From: Serratia symbiotica
GTDB taxonomy: Bacteria; Pseudomonadota; Gammaproteobacteria; Enterobacterales; Enterobacteriaceae
DNA: 64,000 nt
Assembly: GCA_900155695.1 (NCBI GenBank)
Contig: FUHL01000001.1
Span: forward strand, 1-64,000
Direction: 5' to 3'
Shown here: one piece after another, positions 23,659 through 35,699 of the stretch
Position numbering within the stretch: position 1 is the first letter of the stretch
How the letters are laid out: each line of letters begins with the position of its first letter
Translations under genes and position numbers: made by a program
The notes under the pieces: generated by a model
Databases searched by the model: none
What the model was told of the DNA's origin: nothing
What the model saw: the letters and a program-made list of their open reading frames with translations, nothing else

Positions 23659-24148
23659 TTGGACATCTCTTTTGCTCCTGAATATTTTAATAGTAGTATT
23701 ATATTTAATATTTTTATCTAGTACTTCATATATTAATAATTGATTGGGATAGTAAGTGTTAGCATTAATATAAGAATTAGTGTTTTCTATGCAGTCAAGA
23801 TATGAATCAATCTAATTCGGCCATTATCGGCAAGTCAATAATATGACAGTTGAAATATAAGTTATTTGAAGTGCTATTAGGCACAACTTTTCCAAAAGGT
23901 ATCTAAAAAGCATAATGAAGAAAATACTTATTGCGACTATTAATCTTCAATAACTAAAACTTTTATGAATAAAATATCGTAAAGTTTTTATTGTCTCATA
24001 TCCTAATCATTCATCAAAAAGGATATTCGATAGCACGCTATAAATATTTTATGTTACTAGGTATATTGTATGATTAAATATGAATACGGTTTGCTCTATT
24101 GATTTGCAAAAGACACCTAATATAGGCCAAGCCAATAATATTGAATGA
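23659..24148. other. Gene-free gap at the position of kdsC
   Basis: This 490-base gap between kdsD and lptC occupies the place where E. coli has kdsC (KDO-8-phosphate phosphatase, about 570 bases). No convincing KdsC peptide could be read in any minus-strand frame, so the gene is either eroded beyond recognition or deleted. Confidence 0.6.
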
Positions 24149-25135
24149 CTAAAGGATGCCTGCACGTAGCATGTCATGTATATGTAAGACACCAAGTAAT
24201 TGATCTTTCTCAGACACTATAAGAGAAGTGATTTTGCGTTTTTTCATAATATTCAGTGCATCGATAGCCAGCATAGTTTTCTGCACACGAACACCTATTG
24301 GTGTCATGATGTTAATAATTTTTATATCTTGAGGATTAATACCCAAATTAAAGACTCTCCTTAGATCACCATCAGTAAATATGCCGGCAATATTAATTTT
24401 ATCCTTACAGATGACTGTCATACCAAGATTTTTGCGGGTGATTTCTAGTAGGGCATCACTTAAGGAAGCAGATGTACTAACATATGGGATTTCATCACCG
24501 ATGTGCATGATATCTTGTACCCGAAGTAATAGTTGACGACCGAGTGCACCACCTGGATGAGATAAAGCATAATCTTGTAAGGTAAATCCGCGTGCTTTTA
24601 GTAATGCAACGGCAAGCGCGTCACCCATCACCAGAGTAGCAGTGGTGCTAGTTGTGGGCGATAGTCCTAATGGACACGCTTCCTGAGGTACTTTTATGCA
24701 TAGGTGAATATCTGCTACTTTTCCCATTTTACTATCAGGGTTGTTAGTCATGCAAATAAGTGAGATTTTCTGGCGTTTTAGCACTGGGATAAGAGCTAGA
24801 ATTTCGTTGGATTCACCAGAATTAGAAATGGCGAGTACAATGTCCTGCCGAGTGACCATGCCTAAATCTCCATGACTAGCTTCGGCCGGATGTACGAAGA
24901 ATGCAGAGGTACCAGTACTAGCGAAAGTAGCTGCGATTTTACAACCAATATGCCCTGACTTTCCTATGCCCATTACTACTACTTTTCCAGAACAAGAGGC
25001 AATGGTTTCACAAGCGCGAGTGAATTCTGAATCAATGTAACGATCGAGCTGAGCTAATCCTTTACACTCTATCTGTAGGACCTCTTTGCCCGCCTGTTGA
25101 AAATCAAAGCCAGGCTGCAATGGAAAACTCGACAT
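24149..25135 (-). CDS. kdsD: D-arabinose 5-phosphate isomerase KdsD
   Basis: A 328-residue protein, the same length as E. coli KdsD. An N-terminal sugar isomerase (SIS) domain carries MGIGKSGHIGCKIAATFAST and SNSGESNEI, followed by two CBS domains (DIMHIGDEIP, GIFTDGDLRRVF, and the C-terminal GVLHIHDMLRAG). It converts ribulose 5-phosphate to arabinose 5-phosphate, the first step toward KDO for LPS. The Met at 25135 is preferred because it gives the E. coli length and has agggaa about 6 bases upstream. The Met two codons earlier (25141) sits directly on that site. It heads the retained lpt run on this strand. Confidence 0.95.
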   Translation of the reverse strand: MSSFPLQPGFDFQQAGKEVLQIECKGLAQLDRYIDSEFTRACETIASCSGKVVVMGIGKSGHIGCKIAATFASTGTSAFFVHPAEASHGDLGMVTRQDIVLAISNSGESNEILALIPVLKRQKISLICMTNNPDSKMGKVADIHLCIKVPQEACPLGLSPTTSTTATLVMGDALAVALLKARGFTLQDYALSHPGGALGRQLLLRVQDIMHIGDEIPYVSTSASLSDALLEITRKNLGMTVICKDKINIAGIFTDGDLRRVFNLGINPQDIKIINIMTPIGVRVQKTMLAIDALNIMKKRKITSLIVSEKDQLLGVLHIHDMLRAGIL

Positions 25136-26279
25136 ACTCATTTCCCTGTATTTAATAAAATGTTTTTAAAGGGTAATACAAAAAGTGCAAGGTTCATTGC
25201 ACAATGATATAATAATAAGATTATCATTGATAATAAAATTTTACGGAATAATGCTTAGTATACCAATGCCATAATTACATAATATTAGAATTAAAATATA
25301 ACTTTAAATAAAGCAAAATATAAATATACATCACGATTAACATATATATAATATTATATACGATGATATTTTGAATGGTTACGCTCATGCAATACAAGTA
25401 CCAAAATCAGGAGCACTAATACTAATATAAATGATATTGAAACTAACGCTTACCTTTCTTAAACTAAAATAGTTTTGAAGATTATGGTATAGTCTATTAA
25501 AATGCTGTGATAATGGGGCATGAACAATTTCACTGTTTTTTACTCCTATCTAGTGTCTTTAGATGATGTCAGCTACAATCAAACTATCTCTTATTGCACG
25601 CTTATAGTAGCAGGTGTTGTCAATTAGTCCTAATGTAATATTAGGATATTCTTACATTGTTATGGAATTCAAGTCCAGCGTATACGGTGACTGCCTTAAT
25701 ATCAATAGCAGTTTTTATTGCAGCGCTTTATATGTGTATTAATCACAAATTAAGTAGCATCACTACCCTATTAGTGACGAATAAATATTCGTAGTATTAA
25801 ATATTTAAGGTGCTTAGTAAGGATATCTAAATTTTATTCGTAAAACATAGCCACTACTATAATAGTTATAACTCAGTTAGTTTATTATATAAACTAATAA
25901 ACAAGATCAAGCATGAATATTTAAGATATTGAAAACATGCTAAAATCCTTATTAGTTTTATCTTTGCTATACACACTAAGCTACTTATTCTATTAATATA
26001 TATTAATGTACTATTTCTCTATTCATAATTAACGCCCTATTTAAGTTTTAAATATATTTTACTTGCTAATAGCTTAGTTCCATTAATAAGTAAATCTTGA
26101 TATTTATCAAAGCATCTATCTTGATTATGTAGTACATAAAAGTATAAGACATGCATACCATGGATAAATAAATAGTGATGAGTTTTAATGATTTTATAAA
26201 ATGATACCTATCATATTTATTGTATTATATCACAAATTTTATATCAAAATATGCCATATCTATTTAAAAGAGCATGAAC
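25136..26279. other. Gene-free stretch at the position of yrbG
   Basis: In E. coli, yrbG (a cation/calcium exchanger of about 325 residues) precedes kdsD and is divergent from mlaF. The 1.1 kb here are large enough for it, but no YrbG peptide could be recognised. No promoter for the mla remnant was evident either. Confidence 0.5.
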
Positions 26280-27028
26280 ATGCACAACCAAGTAAATAAT
26301 TTGGTCAAAGTGCTTGATATGAGCTTCTAACGTAATCATTAAATAATATTTAAAGAAATTAATCTAATGGTTCCGCGAAATAAAATAACGGTAATTATCG
26401 GTCCTTCTAGCATCGGTAAGACAAAAAACTGCTTCGCCTAATTATTGGTTAACTCATGCTGGATAGCGTGAAAATATAGTTTGATGGTGTTAAAATTCCA
26501 AAATTATATCGTCATTTATTATATGAAATACGCAAGCAAATAAGCATACTATTTCAGTCAGGCGCGTTGTTTACTAATCTCACAGTATTTGAAAAAGTTA
26601 CTTCCCCATTGCACGAGCATAGTGATTTGCCAGGGCCGCTTTTACGTAGTACGGTACAAATGAAGTGAGGAGCAGTGGGCTTGCGCGGCGCCGCATCACT
26701 TATGCCACATGAATTAGTAGTATGGCTCTTCGTATAGCGCTAGCAAGGTCTACTGCATTAGACCCAAAATGGCTTGGATGAACCTTTCGTAGGCCAAGAT
26801 CCGATCACAATGGGTTTGCTCATTAAATCAATTGACGAATTAAACTTTGCACTTGGCATTACCGGTGTCGTTTTGTCACATGATGTGAAAGAAGTTTTAA
26901 GCATCTCCGATTATGTTTATATTATTTCTGATCAGAAGATAATAGCTAAAGGTACGGCAAAGGAATTGCAGCCTATTTCTGATACTCGAGTACGACAGTT
27001 ATTATATGGAACTGCGGCATGGTATTAG
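26280..27028 (+). pseudogene. mlaF: mlaF pseudogene (phospholipid transport ATPase)
   Basis: The frame starts MHNQVNNLVKVLDMSF, matching the MlaF N-terminus, then hits stops but continues as INLMVPRNKITVIIGPSSIGKT (degenerate Walker A region). After a gap, LFQSGALFTNLTVFEKV, GPLLRSTVQMK and GLRGAASLMPHEL are readable. The signature region SSMALRIALARSTALDP is in another frame. From DEPFVGQDPITMG to the C-terminus the frame is open for 84 codons. At least four in-frame stops and two frameshifts are needed to explain it. MlaF is the ATPase of the Mla system, which maintains outer-membrane lipid asymmetry. The last third cannot act as an ATPase alone. Confidence 0.93.
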
Positions 27029-27036
27029 GCATAATC

Positions 27037-27534
27037 GATGTTGAGTGAGTTAGGTCCATTAGTAACTGCGTTATTGTTTGCCGGACGTATTGATTCTGGA
27101 CTTACTGTTGAAATTGGACTGATGCAAGTGACTGATCAGATTTCTAGTATGGAAATGCTAACTAGCTCTGGATCCATTACGTCGCATAGTAGCTCTACGT
27201 TTTTGGGCTAGTTTTATAAGCATGCGATTGTTAACTATGATCTTTATTACAGTCTGGATTGGGGGAGGTGCCATTTTTGAGTAGATTCGAAAAATATTGA
27301 TAGCGGTGTTTTTAGTCAACCATTCAAAGTGCCGTAGACTGGAAAAAAGATCTGCTCAATTGCCTGTTTAAAAGCGTAGTGTTTGCAATGACTGTGACAT
27401 GGATTGCGATCCTCAATGGGTATGACTCTCTAACGACCTCTGTGGGTATTATTCAGGAAAAACTCGTCCTGTCTCGTGCATTCATCACCAGCAGTGTTGG
27501 TATTGGATTTTATCCTAACAGTATTGCTGTTTAG
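27037..27534 (+). pseudogene. mlaE: mlaE pseudogene (Mla permease)
   Basis: Begins in the middle of Mla[17 protein letters not shown], then [18 protein letters not shown], which matches the family region LLRELGPVVAALLFAGR. The first 90 or so residues are deleted, so the remnant abuts mlaF by 8 bases. Further matches appear in shifting frames: FITVWIGGGAIFE, then KSVVFAMTVTW-like and NGYDSLTTSVGI-like peptides to the end. Multiple frameshifts and stops make it non-functional. MlaE is the inner-membrane permease partner of MlaF. Confidence 0.9.
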
Positions 27535-27545
27535 GAATTAATACT

Positions 27546-28080
27546 ATGCAAACGAAAAAAAATGAAATATAGATTAGAACATTTATGCTAATTACATTGT
27601 GTGCTATGGCATGTATCTGCTTAAAAGTAGTTAAAATTTAATTCATTAACAATGATAAAACTTACCGAATCTATGCTGATTTTGATAACATCGGTAAAAT
27701 AAAAATACGTTTTCCTGTAAGCATTGGAGGAATAGCCATTGCTCGAGCTACCAAAATTGAGCTTGATACAAAACTCAAACGCCGAGATTATCTCTAAATA
27801 TTCAGGAAAAGTATAACCAAATCCCGAATACTAGCTCTTTATCAATCCGTACTGAAGGTATGTTAGGAGTGCAATATCTAGCTTTGAATATTAGGTTTTT
27901 AAGATCTAGATATGGAATCCTCCTTACTGGAGGATGGTGACACTATTCAAGATACTAAGTCATCCATAGTTTTATAAAAACCAATCAGTCAATTCCTGTA
28001 TCAAAGTCACAATACTAAAAGAGTATATGTTACTGACAGTAGTATAATCAGTTATCGTGCCGACTCATTAAAAGAGGACA
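27546..28080 (+). pseudogene. mlaD: mlaD pseudogene (Mla MCE-domain protein)
   Basis: Starts exactly like E. coli MlaD (MQTKKNEI), with a stop at codon 9. In-frame fragments continue: IYADFDNIGKIKIRFPVSIGGIAI (MCE domain). A frameshift then leads to KYNQIPNTSSLSIRTEGMLG and VQYLALN, and DGDTIQDTKSSIVL is near the end. MlaD is the hexameric phospholipid-binding MCE protein of the complex. At least three stops and one frameshift are seen. The right end is approximate. Confidence 0.92.
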
Positions 28081-28085
28081 TGTAT

Positions 28086-28622
28086 ATGTTTAAACGTTTA
28101 TTGATAGTCACAATTTTAGTTATGCTTCCTGTTGCTAATGCCCTCTATCAAAGTATCCCGTATAGCATAATGCGAAACGTAGTAAAAAATACTTTTAGTC
28201 GTATAAAAAAGTGCAGTATTCTACTGATCTAAGTACGATTATGCAGCAGGAGTTAATGCCATGTGCACAAGTTAAATACGCTAGCGCATGAGTACTAGGA
28301 CCCTAGTATAAAGATACAACACCATAACACAGTGCCTTATATTTTACCGCATGTCAATCCTACTTAAAGCAGGCTTATAGCCAAATACAACACATGTATC
28401 ACGGCTAAAGTTACTATATTTTTCCTGATATAGCAGTCAATAGTGCTAATATTTTAGTGATCCGTGTAATTATTATTGATAACGCCGGGCGACCACCTAG
28501 AGGGTGTTAGCATGATTACTACGAAGAAGAATGAATGGGCTACGACTGTACGTAATCAGGTTATCAAGGCTCTTCTCAAAGAAATCACAATTGGCCGCTT
28601 AGTATTCTATGAAATGAGATAG
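28086..28622 (+). pseudogene. mlaC: mlaC pseudogene (periplasmic phospholipid carrier)
   Basis: Starts MFKRLLIVTILVMLPVANA, a recognisable MlaC signal peptide, and runs 49 codons to a stop. Later pieces are IMQQELMPCAQVKYASA, SYLKQAYSQIQHMYHG, VIRVIIIDNAGRPP and GVSMITTKKNEWAT, in changing frames. MlaC is the soluble carrier between the inner- and outer-membrane parts of Mla. The intact signal peptide suggests inactivation is fairly recent, or that the 5' end has simply escaped damage by chance. Confidence 0.92.
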
Positions 28623-28631
28623 TAACGCATA

Positions 28632-28916
28632 ATGTTAACGAGACTCAGCTATGAATCACGGTTGAAGAATTTAATCTTACGCAGGGGGGTGTTAAATCGA
28701 CAAACACTATTGCCGCTGTAGAAAGAACGTAGTGCATGATTAGCAGATAAAACCGAAATTAATGTAACGCAATTGCAACATGCAGACTCTGCTGGATTAT
28801 CGATTGCAGTGCATCTATGTGCATGCCCATATCACTTTGGTATTAAATTAAAAATTTCCGGTGCCTCAGATAGGCTAAGAACATTAGTAGCATTATATAA
28901 TTTTCAAAAAAAATAA
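28632..28916 (+). pseudogene. mlaB: mlaB pseudogene (STAS-domain protein)
   Basis: A broken STAS-domain gene. Readable pieces are LNRQTLLPL, then KTEINVTQLQHADSAGLSIA in the STAS core, and GIKLKISGASDRLRTLVALY near the C-terminus, matching E. coli MlaB. Two stops interrupt the frame. It closes the five-gene mla remnant, whose order F-E-D-C-B is that of E. coli. Confidence 0.9.
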
Positions 28917-29354
28917 TTCTTATTGATACTAATTAATCGTATGCATTATTATTGTAATATAAATAATTTATGCCATTTCGTTATTAAATATGATCCTTAT
29001 CATAGACCAGATCTCGGTCTATAAAAAAGGAGTGCATATTGGTTGAATAATAGAATGTATTTTATAATGAGCAACGTATATAGGAGATACTGTTTGATAT
29101 TAAAGTATTACGTGGATTTACCAATAGCAAATAAATAACCTGATCAGTAAGGTTATTTATTTGCTATAAAAAGTATCGCACTAGAATACTATTCTACTTA
29201 CCTTCTTTAATGCCAAAGGTAATTGTAATTACAAACGAAGAGATGCTGCTATATCTATAGCAAACATTTTAGTTCGTTGACGTAGATTAGTGTAGCAAAT
29301 GAAGACTCATACGTACTTTGCCATATACATGTTATACTTTTAGAAGTGGAGATT
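28917..29354. other. Intergenic stretch between the mla remnant and ibaG
   Basis: About 440 bases with no gene. It contains a short hairpin (29002-29022, arms atagacc/ggtctat) followed by A residues, and a strong 18-bp hairpin (29124-29167), listed separately. Any promoter for ibaG-murA must lie here, but no confident -35/-10 pair was found. Confidence 0.55.
29124..29167. repeat. Perfect 18-bp hairpin with 8-nt loop upstream of ibaG-murA
   Basis: The arms atagcaaataaataacct and aggttatttatttgctat are exact reverse complements around gatcagta. No T-run follows on the plus strand. It lies about 190 bases upstream of ibaG. It may be a bidirectional terminator remnant, an RNA-stabilising structure, or a replication-derived palindrome. 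The sequence alone does not decide. Confidence 0.88.
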
Positions 29355-29609
29355 ATGAAAAACAACGAAATTAAAGATGTGTTAATGCAGTCATTAACAC
29401 TGGATGAAGCACATGTTACTGGTGATGGCACCCATTTTCAGATCATTGTAGTTGGTGAAATCTTTGCCACTATGAGTCGCCTTAAAAAACAACAAACAGT
29501 TTATGCTCCGCTGATGAAATATATCACGAATAACTACATTCACGCTGTATCAATAAAAGTATATACTCCTCAAACTTGGAAGCAAGAACGCAAACTCAAC
29601 GGATTGTAA
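29355..29609 (+). CDS. ibaG: BolA-family protein IbaG
   Basis: An 84-residue BolA-family protein with the E. coli IbaG length. Conserved parts are the start [46 protein letters not shown] and [12 protein letters not shown]. IbaG works with monothiol glutaredoxin in iron-sulfur cluster handling and acid stress. The ATG is preferred over the GTG three codons upstream because it reproduces the family start. The putative ggag lies unusually close (3 bases), so the GTG remains possible. It lies 51 bases before murA, the E. coli arrangement. Confidence 0.94.
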   Translation: MKNNEIKDVLMQSLTLDEAHVTGDGTHFQIIVVGEIFATMSRLKKQQTVYAPLMKYITNNYIHAVSIKVYTPQTWKQERKLNGL

Positions 29610-29660
29610 AGTTATAATCTGTGGTGAAATAGCACGCACGTAGATAAAAGGGACTATTAA

Positions 29661-30911
<1,251 letters not shown>

Positions 30912-33900
30912 GACAATTATTCGTACTATATATTACATCATGAAATAGTTTCTTTGCGATAGTTTCACTTTATTATATTTTATATTTTTTAGTATATTTA
31001 TGCGTTGCAGTATAGGGAACGCGACATACTTAATGCTATGTAAGAAGCGTCATATCACCTTTATATCTTTTCTACTCTACTCTGGGAGTAAATTTTGTAT
31101 ATTTGGCAACGTTAACGTTATTGTCTTTTTTACGGAATAAAAAGTATAGTACAGGTAAGCTAACAGCTATGGATATCTTATTTCTACAAATTTTTACCTA
31201 TATTAACGGAAGATAATTATCTTATTTTACTTGGGATAGTTAGCTAAAAAATTTTAGATATTAGCATTTTCCTAGCTACTCCGATGGAAATTCCTTTATT
31301 TTATCAGTAAAATGTTGTTTTATATGACAGTAAGCATATCTTTAAGCACATTTTCTAGATTTTTTATTATCACGAAGAAAGATGATGAATTTTTACGTAA
31401 ATTATGTAATTAGTTATAAGTTGTCAGGCTAACAGCATTATTTATAATGCCATTAAGTAAAATATTTCTTATGTGTTCCGATAATATCTTAAATTCCTGT
31501 ATAGTTTCATAAACATTTAACGTACTCATAAATAGTGCTTTATTCTAGTTTAGCTAATAATACTTCTACATATATAGATCATAGAGTGTCGGTATAAGGT
31601 ATTTCTACGAAATATTTTAGATGATCTGATATTCTACAAATGACTAAGGCTGTTTATCAATTAGTAAAATATGAGACTGATCGAATGATTTTAACTATGG
31701 TTTTATAAAAATTCAATCGCACCTTTAAGATCATACTTATATGCTATGTCATCTACGATACGTGTATCGTTTCTTGAATTTTGCACTATTGTTTATTATT
31801 ATTTATGATATAGCATAAATAATGCGATGTTTGTACTGCTTTTAAACTATCGAAAATATATAAAAAATAATAATATACATATAATAATTCAGATCGTCCG
31901 TTTCAGTAAAGATATGCACTTTAAAGGATTGAAACTATTATTATAAATTATAAAAAATCATTACTTAATTATCCTGTAGGATCTTAGCATCGTTAGTCAT
32001 TGTATGATAGTAAGGAGGCGATGAAATTAAATAAATTAATATATGTGTTTAGTAGATAAAATATGTTAAGTATTTAACATACTAATCATTTACTTAAACG
32101 ATAATAAGTCTATATTTTTCTATTTTCTTGCTATTAATGAGTAATTAATACTATAGGCAAAAATATCTTTATGGATGCTTGTATTCTTATTTATCAGCAT
32201 TTAATTTCAACTGCACTAGACGGCGTGTATTCTAATAAATTGTAGTTTTACTTAGCTGTAGTGTATTGACCCCTCCTAACTTTTAAAATTATAGCCTGTT
32301 TCTGTTACTTTCTTGCGCTTTATTTTTATAACATATCAAATATATTTTATTTCAGTCCATAGAATACCTCTTTTGCGAGATCCATACGATATAGTAGTGA
32401 TATTAATGCATAGATATGACACACACTCTTTGCTTTCAGGACTTTATGTAAGGCTATATAAATCCAAATCTATTACAGTACAGATGCTTCCATAGAAGAA
32501 TTTGATAATATCCTTGCTATCTATATTGATACCAATGTTTATAGTAATACAGTGTACTGCTTGTACAGCTTAGACTTTATCTAAAGAAATATCTCCAGTG
32601 TTAAGGATCGGACTGATAAGTCCTATTTGCCTAATTTTCTAATGCGAAGCATCGTTCAGGCATACTAATCGAGTATTCTGTAACTATAACTTACTGGCAA
32701 CTTTTAGACGAAATTATTTGAAATGAGTCAAAATGATTGGCACGAAAATCGTTATTACAGAGCGTAGCTCTATCTATGTAACATGTGATGACAAAAATAT
32801 ACTAAAGGATCTTCACTGATATAATAAATAAAGGCCGTACACTTATATTATTATCCGTCCCCCCCTTAATTTAAGCAAAATTAGCATGTTAAATGCTATA
32901 AAAACATAAGTACAGCAATTTAAAATATCTTCTTATGATCATTTAAGACTATGTAGTCAATGCGGAAATTATATATTACTTACAACATATATAAATGAAC
33001 TCTTTGTATATCTTGACACTATTGATTTGTAGCAATCAAGTTGATTGGCTACTGTTTGGTAGATAGCCATACTCTCGTAACTAAAATAGTGAACAGTATA
33101 TAGTGGTGATCTTCTTTGTAAGATTACCGATCAATAGCTCTATCGGTACATTCATTATACCATTGAGTGTTTATAGAAAGTAATTAATTAGCTTATATTT
33201 ATAACATCCGCGTTGCACTGTATTTTTAACTTAGTCAATAAACTGCATTTTACTGTCTGAATACAGTATTGATGTAATTTTTAGCACATAACTTAAGGGT
33301 GAAGCTGCGAAATATTGGCTATCGCAAAATTTGTGTTAATCTAATAATAACAAAACAGTACCGATATTTCACATACAGCATACATTATTCACTATATATT
33401 ATGTACTGTATTACGTTTTTACAAGGCGATGTAAAAAACATTACCCTGCTGCGTATTTTTTATTGCTCATAGTGAAGATAGGGAGTTTGAAACCTAAATT
33501 TTACACTATATAGGCTACCATAACTAGATGAAAACCCACTGATATTTCGCTTTTGTCATCAATGATTTATAATGACTGATGAGTCTTAACAAATCACATA
33601 AATGAATTTGGCATAGTTGGGAAATGTATATATCGGGATACATCATGTATGCTATTTCTCGATCCGGAAGTCTTCTAATAGAAGAATTATGATAGGTATT
33701 TTATCATCATTAATTTTTCATTAAAATGGTTAGGTTAGTAGACCTTTACAATCTTGGCTTGAAAGTAAAATAAAATTTTTATAAGCTAATATTTTGAAAA
33801 TAGCTAATAAAAAATGTAATGTGATTACTATTTCTCTCCATAGAGAGCCTCTAACAAAACTAAACTAGTTATTATATAAAAGATATTTCATATAATATTT

Positions 33901-34598
33901 GCCGTGAAAAAGGAATAGATAGTTTATATCAATGATATAGAAATTTTATTTCTAATAATTTAATTCATTATTACTAATGAAAAAATATTAAAGATTCAAT
34001 TTTAATAAATACTCAAGGCAATAAAATGCCTTAATCTTATTACTGAGAATGCTATAATTAATAGAAGTAGCATAGGTTCATATTGTAAGATATCAGGCAA
34101 AATTTCAATATAGAATTCATGCTGATCTTTCAGATAAGATGGCTTTCGATGTATTCGACGGAAATATTTCGCATTATTTTATTATTTATATCTATATAAT
34201 AATATATACAATGCTAAGCAGTAGCTCTATAGAGCATGTTTGATATTAAAAATAATTCTATCAATGTATTTTATTCTTCATGAGAATGTTGTCGTTACCG
34301 TTTAGGCTGCATTGATTTAGAATATTGATTGAGAATATAGCATTTTATTGAAAATCATGATCTATCTATAAAAAAAATTGAAACTGTAAATATCAATCAA
34401 GTATTATATAAGCAGTGAGTATGATTAAGAGCAGCCTAGTAATAATAGTAAGTTTTAGTCTGATTGATTAGATTTAGGTATTGAGTGTTAATAAAAAAAA
34501 TAGTATTTGATTTTTATTTCATCAGTTGAAATAATAATTACTAATTAATATATTTATAATCATAAACCCTCAGTTTTACTTGGAAAGCATTTAATGCA
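30912..34598. other. Longest gene-free stretch in the window
   Basis: About 3.7 kb with no recognisable gene on either strand. Frames of up to 60 codons occur (such as 32313-32495 plus) but match no family. Patches near 32180-32310 and 32570-32740 are less AT-rich than the remainder and may be eroded genes. No repeats of note were seen. Confidence 0.55.
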
Positions 34599-35699
34599 TT
34601 AGCTTTTGTCATGATTCTTTACCATATCTTTTCGTATATTAATTGGTTGATTTACTTCATTTATCCACGCGGTGAGTAAACGGTAAGATATAGCAAGTAC
34701 TACTGGTCCAATAAATAGGCCAATCAAGCCAAAGGCTAACAATCCTCCTATTACTCCTAATAGGATTAGCGGAGTTGGCAAATCAGCCCCCATCCTGATA
34801 AGTATAGGCCTCAGTACATTATCTAATGTGGCCACTATAAAAGTCCATATTACTAGCACCGTAGCCCAAGTAGTATCACCTATCCAATATAGCCATATGA
34901 TAGCTGGAACCAGTACTGGTAGCGGTCCTAATTGTGCTACACAGCATATAAAGATCATAATCGTCATCCAAGTAGCAGCGGGAATACCACTCAGTGCTAA
35001 TCCTATACCTCCTAATACTGACTGTATTAGTGCTGTCACCACTACTCCTAGCGCTACTGCACGAATCGCTTGTCCACTTAATAACACTACTGCATCACCG
35101 CGATCATCTCCCAATCGAACTGCAAAATTGCGAATGCCTAGTGCTACCTGTTCACCAGTTTCGTACAGTATTACACTAAATAATAGCATTAACGTACAAT
35201 GTAGTAACAGGCGTCCAATATTCATAGCCTGCGTGACAAACCAGGTTGCAGTTTGGCCAAAATACGGCTGCACTTTTGCCAATAAAGCAGTACTGTTAGT
35301 ATTTACGAAAGCATGATAACTATCATAAATTTTATCACCAAATATCGGTAACAATTTTAATGAGACAAGATTAGGCATATGAAGCCTACCTAGCGTGCTA
35401 GCCCAAGTAATAATCAAGTGACTATTATCTACTAGGCTTCCTATTATTAGTGAAATTGGTAGGATAAATAGTAATATTAACAGAAGTGTCATCACTATAA
35501 CTGCTAGAGAGCGCCTACCCCACAATAACTGTTGTAACTTAATTAATAAAGGCCAAGTGGCGATTACTACCATAGCAGCCCATGCTAATCCAAGAATAAA
35601 TGGCTGAATGATCCAAAAACTAGCTATGATCATGGCGCCGATAAACAACATGCCAAAAATAATCCTTGGTAAATCACATTGGTTATTTAATTGTATCAT
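34599..35699 (-). CDS. ydiK: AI-2E/PerM-family membrane protein YdiK
   Basis: A 366-residue polytopic membrane protein (E. coli YdiK has 370). Matches run throughout: WIIQPFILGLAWAAMVVIAT near the N-terminus, RRSLAVIVMTLLLILLFILP, then GQAIRAVALGVVVTALIQ, LGPLPVLVPAIIWLYWIGDT, and GLIGLFIGPVVLAISYRLLT near the C-terminus. It belongs to the AI-2E transporter (UPF0118/PerM) family. Its substrate in enterobacteria is not established. It stands alone, and no overlapping or operon partner is seen. Retention in such a reduced genome suggests a useful envelope role. Confidence 0.93.
   Translation of the reverse strand: MIQLNNQCDLPRIIFGMLFIGAMIIASFWIIQPFILGLAWAAMVVIATWPLLIKLQQLLWGRRSLAVIVMTLLLILLFILPISLIIGSLVDNSHLIITWASTLGRLHMPNLVSLKLLPIFGDKIYDSYHAFVNTNSTALLAKVQPYFGQTATWFVTQAMNIGRLLLHCTLMLLFSVILYETGEQVALGIRNFAVRLGDDRGDAVVLLSGQAIRAVALGVVVTALIQSVLGGIGLALSGIPAATWMTIMIFICCVAQLGPLPVLVPAIIWLYWIGDTTWATVLVIWTFIVATLDNVLRPILIRMGADLPTPLILLGVIGGLLAFGLIGLFIGPVVLAISYRLLTAWINEVNQPINIRKDMVKNHDKS

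Noticed and set aside
29002..29022. Hairpin atagacc/ggtctat after mlaB as a terminator
   Set aside because: It is followed by A residues, not T residues, on the plus strand, and the T-run on the minus strand precedes it. A terminator role is not supported.
34828..35316. 162-codon open frame opposite ydiK
   Set aside because: It lies wholly antisense to a conserved gene and has no family resemblance. It reflects the codon pattern of ydiK.
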